From positions 1-64,000 of the forward strand of contig NZ_JAROCY010000021.1 of NCBI RefSeq assembly GCF_029436685.1: a stretch of DNA of 64,000 nucleotides. Direction: 5' to 3'. The position numbers and the translations under genes were made by a program. Below, one piece after another: positions 34,335 through 42,095 of this stretch (positions are counted from its first letter, which is position 1; the number at the start of each line of letters is the position of its first letter). The stretch is from Novosphingobium cyanobacteriorum. Lineage in GTDB: Bacteria; Pseudomonadota; Alphaproteobacteria; Sphingomonadales; Sphingomonadaceae. Under the pieces are notes generated by a model. The model was not told the DNA's origin, made no database searches, and worked only from the letters and a program-made list of their open reading frames with translations.

Positions 34335-35187
34335 TCCCGGCATCGTCGCCCAACCCCGGCAGCACGATGTAGCGCTCCAGCCCGGCATCGAGCCGCGGGT
34401 GTTTTACATACCCTCCCAGCTTCGCCTCGGTCTGCCGCCGCACCGCCTCGATCAGGCCCGGCGCCTTCATCACCCCGCCGCCGAAGATCAGCCGGTCGGG
34501 CATGTGCAGCAGCACCAGCGTGGCCGCCAGATGCGCGATATAGCCCGCCACCAGTTCCACTTCCGCCGTGCCCAGCTGGTCCAGGCTCCTGCCCCAGCGC
34601 TTCTCAATGGCAGGCCCGCAGGCCAGCCCTTCCAAGCAATCCCCGTGGTAGGGACACGCCCCCCCAAATGGATCGGCGGCGCGGTCATGCGGCGGCAGGA
34701 TGTGCCCGCTCTCGTAATGGGAAAAGCCCAGCAGCGAACGGCCCCGGTTGACCACGCCGGTACCGATGCCGGTACCCACCGTGGTATAGGCCACGGTATC
34801 GCACCCCTGCCCCGCCCCCGCCATCCATTCGCCCATCGCAGCGCCGTTCACATCGGTGTCCACCACGATCGGCGCGCCAAAGCGGCCCAGCACGTCATGA
34901 AACCGCGCCCCGGCCCAGCCCGGCTTGGGCGTGGTGGTAAAGGTGCCATAGGCGGGCGATGCCGGATCGATGTCGATCGGGCCAAAGCTCGCCACGCCGA
35001 ACGCATCGATGCGCCCGTGCGCGTCCTGCGCCGCGTCAAAGAACGCAGCCATCGCCGGAAAACAGGTTGCCGGCGTCTCGGTGGCAATGCGCTCGCGCAT
35101 CAGGATCGTCCCGTCCTCACGCGCCAGCGCCAGCACGAACTTGGTGCCCCCGGCCTCCACCGCCCCGATCAACCGCCCCTGCGTCAT
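34273..35187 (-). CDS. ROK family fructokinase
   Basis: A 304-aa sugar kinase. ATP-binding GAVEAGGTKF at the N-terminus, catalytic Asp in VDTDVNGAAMGE, and the zinc-binding ROK motif GHIL...CPYHGDCLEG fit bacterial fructokinases, which phosphorylate cytoplasmic fructose to fructose-6-phosphate. ATG 35187 (MTQGRLIG) is preferred over 35199. A perfect GCAAACGTTTGT operator lies about 100 bp upstream. It would complete sucrose use after MFS uptake and GH68 cleavage. The 3' end overlaps the TPR/2OG gene. Confidence 0.9.
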   Translation of the reverse strand: MTQGRLIGAVEAGGTKFVLALAREDGTILMRERIATETPATCFPAMAAFFDAAQDAHGRIDAFGVASFGPIDIDPASPAYGTFTTTPKPGWAGARFHDVLGRFGAPIVVDTDVNGAAMGEWMAGAGQGCDTVAYTTVGTGIGTGVVNRGRSLLGFSHYESGHILPPHDRAADPFGGACPYHGDCLEGLACGPAIEKRWGRSLDQLGTAEVELVAGYIAHLAATLVLLHMPDRLIFGGGVMKAPGLIEAVRRQTEAKLGGYVKHPRLDAGLERYIVLPGLGDDAGITGAIALGQKILGIGALRQG

Positions 35188-35283
35188 ACGTCCTCGCATC
35201 CTCCGGCCTGCGTTCCAGGCTTCAACGCACGATGTCCAACATCGCCGCCGTTGTTCGTCCTAATACCCCACAACAGGCCTCTT

Positions 35284-35295
35284 GCAAACGTTTGT
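35284..35295. promoter_or_regulatory. LacI-type operator before fructokinase
   Basis: GCAAACGTTTGT, identical to the site at 28654, sits between the divergent fructokinase and DUF815 ATPase genes, about 100 bp from the kinase start. Confidence 0.7.
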
Positions 35296-35423
35296 GCGGG
35301 CCGGTTCCTGCCCGTTTTCGCAAAGCACGAACGGGGCCGTGGATCGCCCGCAGGGCGGGCCAGAGGGCTATCCCGCGCCCCGTTCCTTGACACCACCCCG
35401 CCCCGCATGCTGCAGCCCGGCGC

Positions 35424-36245
35424 ATGACCGACCAGACTGATCCGCTCGCCCGCCTTGCCGCCGCGCTTGAACGGCTCGCTCCGCCTGCCGCTGCCGAAGC
35501 AGACTGGGGCGCGCATCCCGCCTATGTCGTTTCCGGCGGCCGGGTGCGAGGAATCGCGCGGCTCGATGCGCCGGCGCTGCCCCTGATGCAGGGGATCGAT
35601 GCGCAGAAGGCGCTGGTGGTTGAAAATGTCGCCCGCCTGGCTCGCGGGGCCGCGGCGCATGACATGCTGCTGTGGGGATCGCGCGGCATGGGCAAATCGG
35701 CGCTGCTGCGCGCCGCGGTGCGCGCGGCGCAGGCCGAACGGCCCGGCTCGATCGCGCTGGTACAGGCCTCGCCCGATGCCGCGCTGGCCGATCTGTTTCA
35801 TGATCTCGGGCAGGTCGACCGGCGTTTCCTCGTCTTCCTCGATGATCTCGGCTTCGACGCTGGTGATGCCGCCGCCGCCCGTGCGCTGCGCTCATGGCTG
35901 GAAGGCGGGGTTGAGGCGCGGCCCGCCAACGTGCGCCTTGCCGTTACCTCCAATCGCCGCGCCATCGTTGAACGGCACGCCGCGGAACAGGATGATCCGA
36001 TCAACCCGCGCGATGCGGTGGATGATCGGCTGGCGCTGGCCGATCGCTTTGGCCTGTCGATCGGCTTCCACAACTGCTCGCAGGATGATTACCTGGCGAT
36101 CATCGCCGGCTATGCCACGCACTTCGGACTGACCTTCGATGAAGGCGATGCGCTGGAATGGTCCAAGCGGCGCGGCGGGCGGTCTGGCCGGGTCGCCTGG
36201 CAATACGTCAATGAGCTGGCGGGCCGCGCCGGGATGGCCATTTGA
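35424..36245 (+). CDS. DUF815 family P-loop ATPase
   Basis: A 273-aa AAA-type ATPase of the DUF815 family. Walker A is LLWGSRGMGKSALLR (about 83-97), Walker B is FLVFLDDLGF, and an arginine-rich sensor region follows (LAVTSNRRAIVERH). Family function is poorly defined. The ATG at 35424 opens the domain directly. It is divergent from the fructokinase and unlikely to belong to sucrose metabolism; adjacency may be accidental. Confidence 0.82.
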   Translation: MTDQTDPLARLAAALERLAPPAAAEADWGAHPAYVVSGGRVRGIARLDAPALPLMQGIDAQKALVVENVARLARGAAAHDMLLWGSRGMGKSALLRAAVRAAQAERPGSIALVQASPDAALADLFHDLGQVDRRFLVFLDDLGFDAGDAAAARALRSWLEGGVEARPANVRLAVTSNRRAIVERHAAEQDDPINPRDAVDDRLALADRFGLSIGFHNCSQDDYLAIIAGYATHFGLTFDEGDALEWSKRRGGRSGRVAWQYVNELAGRAGMAI

Positions 36246-36410
36246 TCCGAACCCGATTGCGATAAAAACCGCTTTCGTTCATCCTGTTGGTGCATCAACC
36301 AATTTTCGTGTTACGTCCATTTTGATTGGCAATCCGTCACCCGCAAAAGCGCAAAGCCTTGCAGGGAAGAAGGCGACGCCAGGATAGGGCAAAGGCAGAG
36401 GGTTGCAGGG

Positions 36411-37424
36411 GTGATGGAGGGGCAAAAGACCACGGTGCGCAGCATTGCGGACCTGGCGCGCATGGCGGGGGTTTCGGTTTCCACCGTGTCGCGCGCGTTG
36501 ACCGGCAAGGGCACCCTGAACCAGTCGACGCGGGATCGAATCCGCGCGCTGGCCGATCAATACGATTTCAAGCTGAACGTGGCAGCGCAGAACCTGCGGC
36601 TGGGCCGCACCGGCGCCATCGCCGTCCTGCTGCCACTGGGCCACGAACGCGGCCAGCATCTGTCGGATCCCTTTTTCAGCGCCATGCTGGGCTATCTGGC
36701 GGATATGCTGGCTGACCGCGGCTATGACCTGCTGCTCAGCCGCGTACTGCCCAGTGGAGAGGACTGGCTGGAAAACTTCGTCCGTTCGGGCCGTACCGAC
36801 GGCGTGATCGTGATTGGTCAGTCCGATCAGGGCGCGGTGCTCAACCGTACTGCCGCCGGATACCGCCCGATGGTGGTGTGGGGCGCCTTCGATGCCACCA
36901 ATGCCTATACCAGCGTGGGGACGGACAACGCCGCCGGTGGCGTTCTGGCGGCGCAGCACCTGCTGTCCCGGGGGCGGCGGCATCTGGTATGGTTCGGAAA
37001 TCCCGAAGCCCCTGAATTTGCCGCGCGCCAGGCGGGTTTTCTCTCCGCCCTGCCTGACGAGGTGCGCCGCAACACCTCGATCGTCCCGATCCCGCTGACC
37101 CCCGATCCCGCCTTCGAAGCCGCAAGCGCCTATTTCGCCGCCGGCAACCGGCCGGACGGGGCCTTTGCCGCGTCCGATATCGTGGCGATGAACGTCGCCG
37201 CCGCCGCTGCGGAACACGGCATTTCCGTGCCGCGTGACCTTTCGCTGATCGGCTTCGACGATATCCTGCTGGCGCGGATCGCCACGCCGCCGCTCACCAC
37301 CGTGCGGCAGGATATCGAAGCCGGCGCAAGGGCGCTGGTCGATCTGCTGATGCGCCGCATCGCGGGCGAGGAGACGCAGTCGGTCCAGTTCCCGCCTACG
37401 CTGGTAGAGCGGGAATCGGCGTAA
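36411..37424 (+). CDS. Second LacI family regulator
   Basis: A 337-aa repressor with helix-turn-helix DLARMAGVSVSTVSRALTG (about 14-32) and a sugar-binding domain ending PPTLVERESA. Its first 100 residues are strikingly similar to the lacI at 27.5-28.5 kb, indicating duplication. Which protein binds the GCAAACGTTTGT sites cannot be decided from the sequence. The 165-bp upstream region has a weak TTGGT-N6-ACCAA repeat (36287-36302) and no copy of the shared operator. Confidence 0.88.
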   Translation: MMEGQKTTVRSIADLARMAGVSVSTVSRALTGKGTLNQSTRDRIRALADQYDFKLNVAAQNLRLGRTGAIAVLLPLGHERGQHLSDPFFSAMLGYLADMLADRGYDLLLSRVLPSGEDWLENFVRSGRTDGVIVIGQSDQGAVLNRTAAGYRPMVVWGAFDATNAYTSVGTDNAAGGVLAAQHLLSRGRRHLVWFGNPEAPEFAARQAGFLSALPDEVRRNTSIVPIPLTPDPAFEAASAYFAAGNRPDGAFAASDIVAMNVAAAAAEHGISVPRDLSLIGFDDILLARIATPPLTTVRQDIEAGARALVDLLMRRIAGEETQSVQFPPTLVERESA

Positions 37425-37456
37425 GTTGAGACCGACTGAGAGGGGGCTGAAACGCC

Positions 37457-37481
37457 TTGAGAGCGGTTGAGACCGCCTCAA
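37457..37481. terminator. Hairpin between lacI2 and enoyl-CoA hydratase genes
   Basis: TTGAGAGCGGT pairs with ACCGCCTCAA (one bulge, loop TGAG) in the short convergent gap and overlaps the hydratase stop. It may act on both strands. No U-tract. Confidence 0.4.
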
Positions 37482-38260
37482 ACGCCCCTGAAGTCGGGCT
37501 TGCGCTTGCCCAGGAACGCAGCCACGCCTTCCTTGCCCTCAGGCCCGGCCCCCGCACTGGCGATCGTCTGGCTTTCCAGGTCAAGATGCACCGCCAGGCT
37601 GTGCGTCTGCCCTTCCGCCAGCAGCCAGCGTGCGGCGCCCAGTGCGCGCATGGGCGCATCGGACAGCTTCGCCGCCAGCGCCGCAGCTTCCGCCGCCAGA
37701 CTTTCGGCCGCAACCGCGCGGGTGATGAGGCCGAGCGTCACCGCCTCGGCAGCGGAAACCCGCCGGTTGGTCAGGATCATCTCCTGCGCCACCCGCATTC
37801 CCACCAGCCGCGGCAGGGTCCAGCTCATGCCGCCGTCGGGCGTCAGGCCGATCGCGGTATAGGCGGCGGTGAAGTGCGCCGCCTCGCTCGCCAGCACGAC
37901 GTCGCCCGCTGCGGCAAGGCTCAGGCCCGCACCGGCGGCGGGGCCATTCACCACGACTATCAAGGGCTTGGCCATGGCGGCCAGCACCAGCACGGATTCG
38001 TGCAGCTTGTCCGCCAGCGCCTTCAGGAACTGTCCCGCCTGATCGCCCGCGGCCGAGAACGCGGCGATGTCACCCCCCACGCAGAACATCCGGCCCGCGC
38101 CGGTCAGCACCACGCAACGCACCGTGGGGTCGGCCGAAACCGCCTCGCTCGCAGCCAGCAGTTCTTCGGCCAATGGCATGTCGATGCCGTTGCCCTGTTC
38201 CGGGCGATTGAGCGTGATCGTGGCGACGCCATTGTCGATCGCGAGCAGGACATTGGTCAT
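37478..38260 (-). CDS. Enoyl-CoA hydratase/isomerase family protein
   Basis: A 260-aa crotonase-fold protein (MTNVLLAIDNGVATITLNRPEQGNGID; oxyanion-hole region CVGGDIAAFS and NGPAAGAGLSLA). The acidic active-site pair of true hydratases is not obvious (TPDGGMSW in place of a Glu motif), so isomerase or other chemistry is possible. ATG 38260 forms an ATGA overlap with the upstream gene and sits 8 nt after GGAG. Last gene of a three-gene acyl-CoA operon. Confidence 0.85.
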   Translation of the reverse strand: MTNVLLAIDNGVATITLNRPEQGNGIDMPLAEELLAASEAVSADPTVRCVVLTGAGRMFCVGGDIAAFSAAGDQAGQFLKALADKLHESVLVLAAMAKPLIVVVNGPAAGAGLSLAAAGDVVLASEAAHFTAAYTAIGLTPDGGMSWTLPRLVGMRVAQEMILTNRRVSAAEAVTLGLITRAVAAESLAAEAAALAAKLSDAPMRALGAARWLLAEGQTHSLAVHLDLESQTIASAGAGPEGKEGVAAFLGKRKPDFRGV

Positions 38261-39330
38261 CGGCATTTCTCCATCGCTTCCCGCGCGAGTGCAACGATAC
38301 GGGGCAGTGCCTGGGCACGTTCCCTGGCCTGCGCATTGGTGGCCGTGCCGCGCTCGACACGCCCCTTGATGCCATGGAAAATGGCTGCGAGGCGGAAGAA
38401 GTTGAACGCGAGGTAGAAATCCCAGTTGGGGATGCCGTCCCGCCCCGTGCGGGCGCAGTAGGCGGCGATGTACTCTGCCTCGGTCGGCAGGCCGAGCGGC
38501 ACCGGGTCCGCCCCGCCCAGCCCCGCCACGATATCGGCCGGCATGCGATACATCATCGCGTGATAGGCAAAGTCCGCCAGCGGGTGGCCCAGCGTGGATA
38601 GCTCCCAGTCCAGCACCGCCAGCACGCGCGGCTCGGTGGGGTGGAAGATCATGTTGTCGCAGCGGAAATCGCCGTGGACGATCGTGGTCTCGTCACCCTC
38701 GGGGATCGCGGTGGGCAGCCATTCCACCAGCGCGTCCATGTCGGGCAGCCGGCCCGCCAGCTCGTCTTCCAGATACTGGCGGCTCCAGCGGCCGATCTGG
38801 CGCGCGAAGTAATTGCCCGGCTTGCCATAATCGCCGAGGCCCGCAGCGACATGATCGACCGAATGCAGCGCCGCGATCACGCGGTTCATCTCGTCGAAAT
38901 ATGCGGCGCGCTCAGCCTTGGGCACTTCGGTAAAGGCCGCGTCCCAGATGATCCGGCCTTCGACCATGTCCATTACATAGAACGGACTGCCGATCACCCC
39001 TTCGTCCTCGCACACCGCAAAGATCCGCGCCACGGGGACGGCACTGCCGGCCAGGCCCTGCTGTACGCGGGCTTCGCGCAGCACGTCGTGCGCGCCCTTC
39101 ACCAGCTGCCCCGGCGGCTTGCGCCGCAGCACATAGCGCTGGCCCGGCGTGCTCAGGCGATAGGTCGGGTTGGATTGCCCGCCGTTGAACTGGTCGACGG
39201 TGAGCGGCCCGGCAAAGCCTTCGACGTTCGCGGCCATCCACCCGGCCAGCGCCGCCTCGTCAAAGGCGACGCGGACCTTGCCCGCACCCTTGTTGGCTTC
39301 GGCAATGTCCACCTTTGCAGTCTCAGGCAT
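38257..39330 (-). CDS. Phosphotransferase family protein (ACAD10/11 kinase-like)
   Basis: A 357-aa APH/choline-kinase-fold protein with the catalytic loop VHGDFRCDNMIFH and metal Asp in LDWELSTLG. The N-terminal VDQFNGGQSNPTYRL and LRRKPPGQLVKGAH match the group fused to or adjacent to acyl-CoA dehydrogenases (ACAD10/11), which phosphorylate 4-hydroxyacyl-CoAs. The start at 39330 overlaps the dehydrogenase gene by 8 nt, supporting coupling and joint 4-hydroxy-acid catabolism. Confidence 0.88.
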   Translation of the reverse strand: MPETAKVDIAEANKGAGKVRVAFDEAALAGWMAANVEGFAGPLTVDQFNGGQSNPTYRLSTPGQRYVLRRKPPGQLVKGAHDVLREARVQQGLAGSAVPVARIFAVCEDEGVIGSPFYVMDMVEGRIIWDAAFTEVPKAERAAYFDEMNRVIAALHSVDHVAAGLGDYGKPGNYFARQIGRWSRQYLEDELAGRLPDMDALVEWLPTAIPEGDETTIVHGDFRCDNMIFHPTEPRVLAVLDWELSTLGHPLADFAYHAMMYRMPADIVAGLGGADPVPLGLPTEAEYIAAYCARTGRDGIPNWDFYLAFNFFRLAAIFHGIKGRVERGTATNAQARERAQALPRIVALAREAMEKCR

Positions 39331-40507
39331 TGGCGTGCCTCCAGTCGCGGCGGATCTTCTTGGCAAGGCTCCACTTGTGGACCTCGGTCGGACCGTCATA
39401 GATGCGGAAGGCGCGGATTTCGCGGAACATGGTTTCAACGATGGTCTTGTCGGTCACCCCCGTGCCGCCCATCACCTGCACGCACTTGTCCGCCACCCGC
39501 ATCAGCGCTTCGGACACGGCGACCTTGGTCATGCTGCTCTCCACCGTGCCCAATGAGCCGGTATCGAGAACCGAAGCGCACCAATCGATCATCAGTTCGG
39601 CCTGCTTCAGGTCAATCAGGTTCTCCGCCAGCATGAAGCCGACGCCCTCGTGGTCGATCAGCGGCTTGCCGAAGGCCATGCGCTTGCAGGCATAGTCGCT
39701 GGCGATTTCCTGCGCACGGATGCAGCCGCCCAGCCAGCGCATGCAGTGTGACAACCGCGCCGGGGAAAGGCGGATCTGCGCATACTTGAAGCCTTCGCCG
39801 GCATCGCCCAGCATCTGGTCTGCGGGAATGCGCAGGTTGTCGATGCTGATTTCGGCATGGCTGCCGGGCATCGAGCTGTCGATCGTGTTGGGCACGCCGG
39901 TGATGGTGATCGCCGGATCGGGCAGGTCCACCAGGAACATGCAGGCGCCGCCCCGCGTATCCGGGTCTTCCGACTTGGCCATGATGATGCCCACCTTGGC
40001 GCCCTCGGCCCCGGTGATGAAGCACTTCTTGCCGTTGACCACCCAGTGGTTGCCATCGCGGCGGCAGGTGGTGATCATCATCGAAGGGTCGGCGCCCGCA
40101 CCATTGAGTTCGGCCGGCTCGGTCATGAAGAAGGCCGAACGCGCCTCGCCCGAGACGAGCGGCTTCAGGAAGCGCTCCTTGAGTTCCGGGCTGCCGACAT
40201 GGCCGATCAGGTACATGTTGCCTTCGTCAGGCGCCTGGGTGTTGCAGGCCAGCATGCCCAGCGGGGTCAGGCCCGACTTGATCAGGATCACCGCGGTTTC
40301 GCGCTGGTTGAAGTGGCTGCCATCGGCGCGGATGTGCGGGGTGAGCACCCCGGCCTCACGCGCAAGCGCGCGCAGTTCCATGACGAGTTCATCGGTCGGC
40401 GCGCCGTGGTGGTCGCGGCGCGGATCGCCTTCATAGGGAAACACCGTTTCCCGCACGAATGCCTCCACCCGTGCCGCCATGTCCAGCGCTTCGCTGCTGA
40501 TCGTCAT
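39323..40507 (-). CDS. Acyl-CoA dehydrogenase
   Basis: A 394-aa flavoprotein of the ACAD10/11-like branch: FMTEPAELNGAGADPSMM in the middle domain, CFITGAEGAKVGIIMAKSE, and a C-terminal helical bundle with QVMGGTGVTDKTIVETMFREIRAFRIYDGPTEVHK split around the FAD-binding Gly residues. First gene of an operon with the kinase-like protein and the hydratase. In mammals and Pseudomonas, ACAD plus kinase degrade 4-hydroxy (lactone-derived) acids; a similar role is inferred. Confidence 0.9.
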   Translation of the reverse strand: MTISSEALDMAARVEAFVRETVFPYEGDPRRDHHGAPTDELVMELRALAREAGVLTPHIRADGSHFNQRETAVILIKSGLTPLGMLACNTQAPDEGNMYLIGHVGSPELKERFLKPLVSGEARSAFFMTEPAELNGAGADPSMMITTCRRDGNHWVVNGKKCFITGAEGAKVGIIMAKSEDPDTRGGACMFLVDLPDPAITITGVPNTIDSSMPGSHAEISIDNLRIPADQMLGDAGEGFKYAQIRLSPARLSHCMRWLGGCIRAQEIASDYACKRMAFGKPLIDHEGVGFMLAENLIDLKQAELMIDWCASVLDTGSLGTVESSMTKVAVSEALMRVADKCVQVMGGTGVTDKTIVETMFREIRAFRIYDGPTEVHKWSLAKKIRRDWRHANA

Positions 40508-40617
40508 TCAAACCCCTCCTGAATGCCACGCGCGCGATCCTGCGCGCGAATCTCTCACGTTCTGTTGCGAGGCCGCGCGTAATTGAAAACTATTGATTCC
40601 GCCATGGCGGAGGTGCG

Positions 40618-41082
40618 TCACCTTTGCAGGCGGTCCACCAGCAATCGCGCGGCCTGGTCCACGTCGTCCCACACGGCGGCGAAATCCTCCTCGTCGCCAT
40701 AGTAGGGATCGATCACCGCAGTCCCTTCGCGTCCGGGAACAAGGTCCATCAGCAGGCCCACCTGCGCCAGCACGCGGCGCGGCGCCATGCTGCGCAGATC
40801 GCGCAGGTTCTGCTGATCGAGTGCCCAGATCTGGCCGAACCTGGTGAAATCCTCTTCGCGCACCTGCCGCGCACGGTAGGACGAGATGTCGATGCCGTGG
40901 CGTGCCGCCTCGGCCACGGCGCGCGGATCGGGCGGATTGCCTGCATGCCAGCTGCCGGTGCCGGCGGAATCGATGGTGAGCGCAAGCCCGGCGGCCACCG
41001 CCTGGGCACGCAGGGCAGCCTCTGCCAGCGGGGAACGACAGATGTTCCCCAGGCACACGAACAGCACGGACTTCTGACTCAT
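40618..41082 (-). CDS. Low-molecular-weight protein-tyrosine phosphatase
   Basis: A 154-aa LMW-PTP with the P-loop CLGNICRSP (nucleophile Cys10, Arg16) and the distal acid motif DPYYGDEEDF. It starts by ATGA overlap with the acyltransferase gene, so it is translated with the E1/acyltransferase pair. Targets unknown. Confidence 0.9.
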   Translation of the reverse strand: MSQKSVLFVCLGNICRSPLAEAALRAQAVAAGLALTIDSAGTGSWHAGNPPDPRAVAEAARHGIDISSYRARQVREEDFTRFGQIWALDQQNLRDLRSMAPRRVLAQVGLLMDLVPGREGTAVIDPYYGDEEDFAAVWDDVDQAARLLVDRLQR

Positions 41083-42095
41083 CGGATCACGATTTCCCTT
41101 TGCACGGGCCTGCCCATGCCGATCAGGTACGGATCCTCTCCCTGCCTTGCAGTGAAGTCGTTACGCGACGAAATGTCCAGCCATTTGGTGGCGATGACAA
41201 CTTGGGCAATGGCCCCGCCCAGCGTCTCACCCGGCCCCAGCAGCACAACCCGGTCCGGCGCGAATTCGCGCAGGGCCACGCGGATGGCGGCAGTGAAATC
41301 ATAGGGTTGCAGGATCTGGTGGCCGAAGGTGTAGTCCCACAGCTGTGCGGGATCGGTCTCGAAACGCCGCCACACCTGCCCGCGCCCGTCGATCAGCGGA
41401 ACCTGCGGGCGGGCGAACCAGTCCACCGGCAATTGCGCCCGCGCGGCATCGGCGCTCTGCTGCATCAGCGGGGTGTGGAACGGGCCATTCCCGGCAAGGC
41501 GCAACGGTGCGCGGGCCAATGGCGGCAGGTCCGCCTCCAGCGCATCGAGCGCCGCTTCCGCCCCGGCAACCACCAGCATCCCGCCAAGGCGGATCGATGG
41601 CAGCACGCCGTGGCGCGCCATGGCGGCATGGACGGCGCGTTCAAGCGCGGGATCGACGGTCCAGTCCTCCCCCGCCAGCACCAGCACCGCCTGTCCGCCA
41701 GGTTCATGCCCCTGCGAATTGACGCCCATGGCATCGGCGATGGCAAAGCCGTGTTCGCCGCTGACCGCCCCGGCGCAGGCGAGCGCGGTGTACCAGCCCA
41801 TCGAATTGCCGGTGACGGCCACGATCTCGAACCGGTCCTGGTCAATGGCGAGGAAATCGAGGTAGGCACAGGCGTGGATCAGCGGTGCGGCCACATCGCC
41901 GCGCAGGTGCAGCCCGGGGTCGAACTTCGCCGCGCCATCGAGTGCGGTCAGCGCAGGCTTGCCCCCGACAGCGCGCAGGGCATCGAACCGGGCCAGCCAT
42001 TCGGACCCGCCATGGTGGCGCGCCAGATAGCCAAGCTCGGGCGCATTGTAAGTGCCGCGCCCGGGGCAGACGACGACGATGCGTTCGCGGGTCAC
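41079..42095 (-). CDS. FabD-like acyltransferase lacking the malonyl-binding Arg
   Basis: A 338-aa acyltransferase with the FabD fold: PGRGTYN in place of PGQGSQ, nucleophile Ser98 in TGNSMGWYTAL (canonical GHSLGEYSAL), and catalytic His207 in PFHTPLM. Aligning on the nucleophile (Ser92, Arg117 of E. coli FabD), the carboxylate-binding Arg falls on Met123, so malonyl-CoA is an unlikely substrate; a neutral acyl group is more plausible. GTG 42095 overlaps the E1 stop (GTGA); the frame upstream of it is antisense-like and is rejected. It also overlaps the phosphatase gene. Confidence 0.8.
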   Translation of the reverse strand: MTRERIVVVCPGRGTYNAPELGYLARHHGGSEWLARFDALRAVGGKPALTALDGAAKFDPGLHLRGDVAAPLIHACAYLDFLAIDQDRFEIVAVTGNSMGWYTALACAGAVSGEHGFAIADAMGVNSQGHEPGGQAVLVLAGEDWTVDPALERAVHAAMARHGVLPSIRLGGMLVVAGAEAALDALEADLPPLARAPLRLAGNGPFHTPLMQQSADAARAQLPVDWFARPQVPLIDGRGQVWRRFETDPAQLWDYTFGHQILQPYDFTAAIRVALREFAPDRVVLLGPGETLGGAIAQVVIATKWLDISSRNDFTARQGEDPYLIGMGRPVQREIVIR

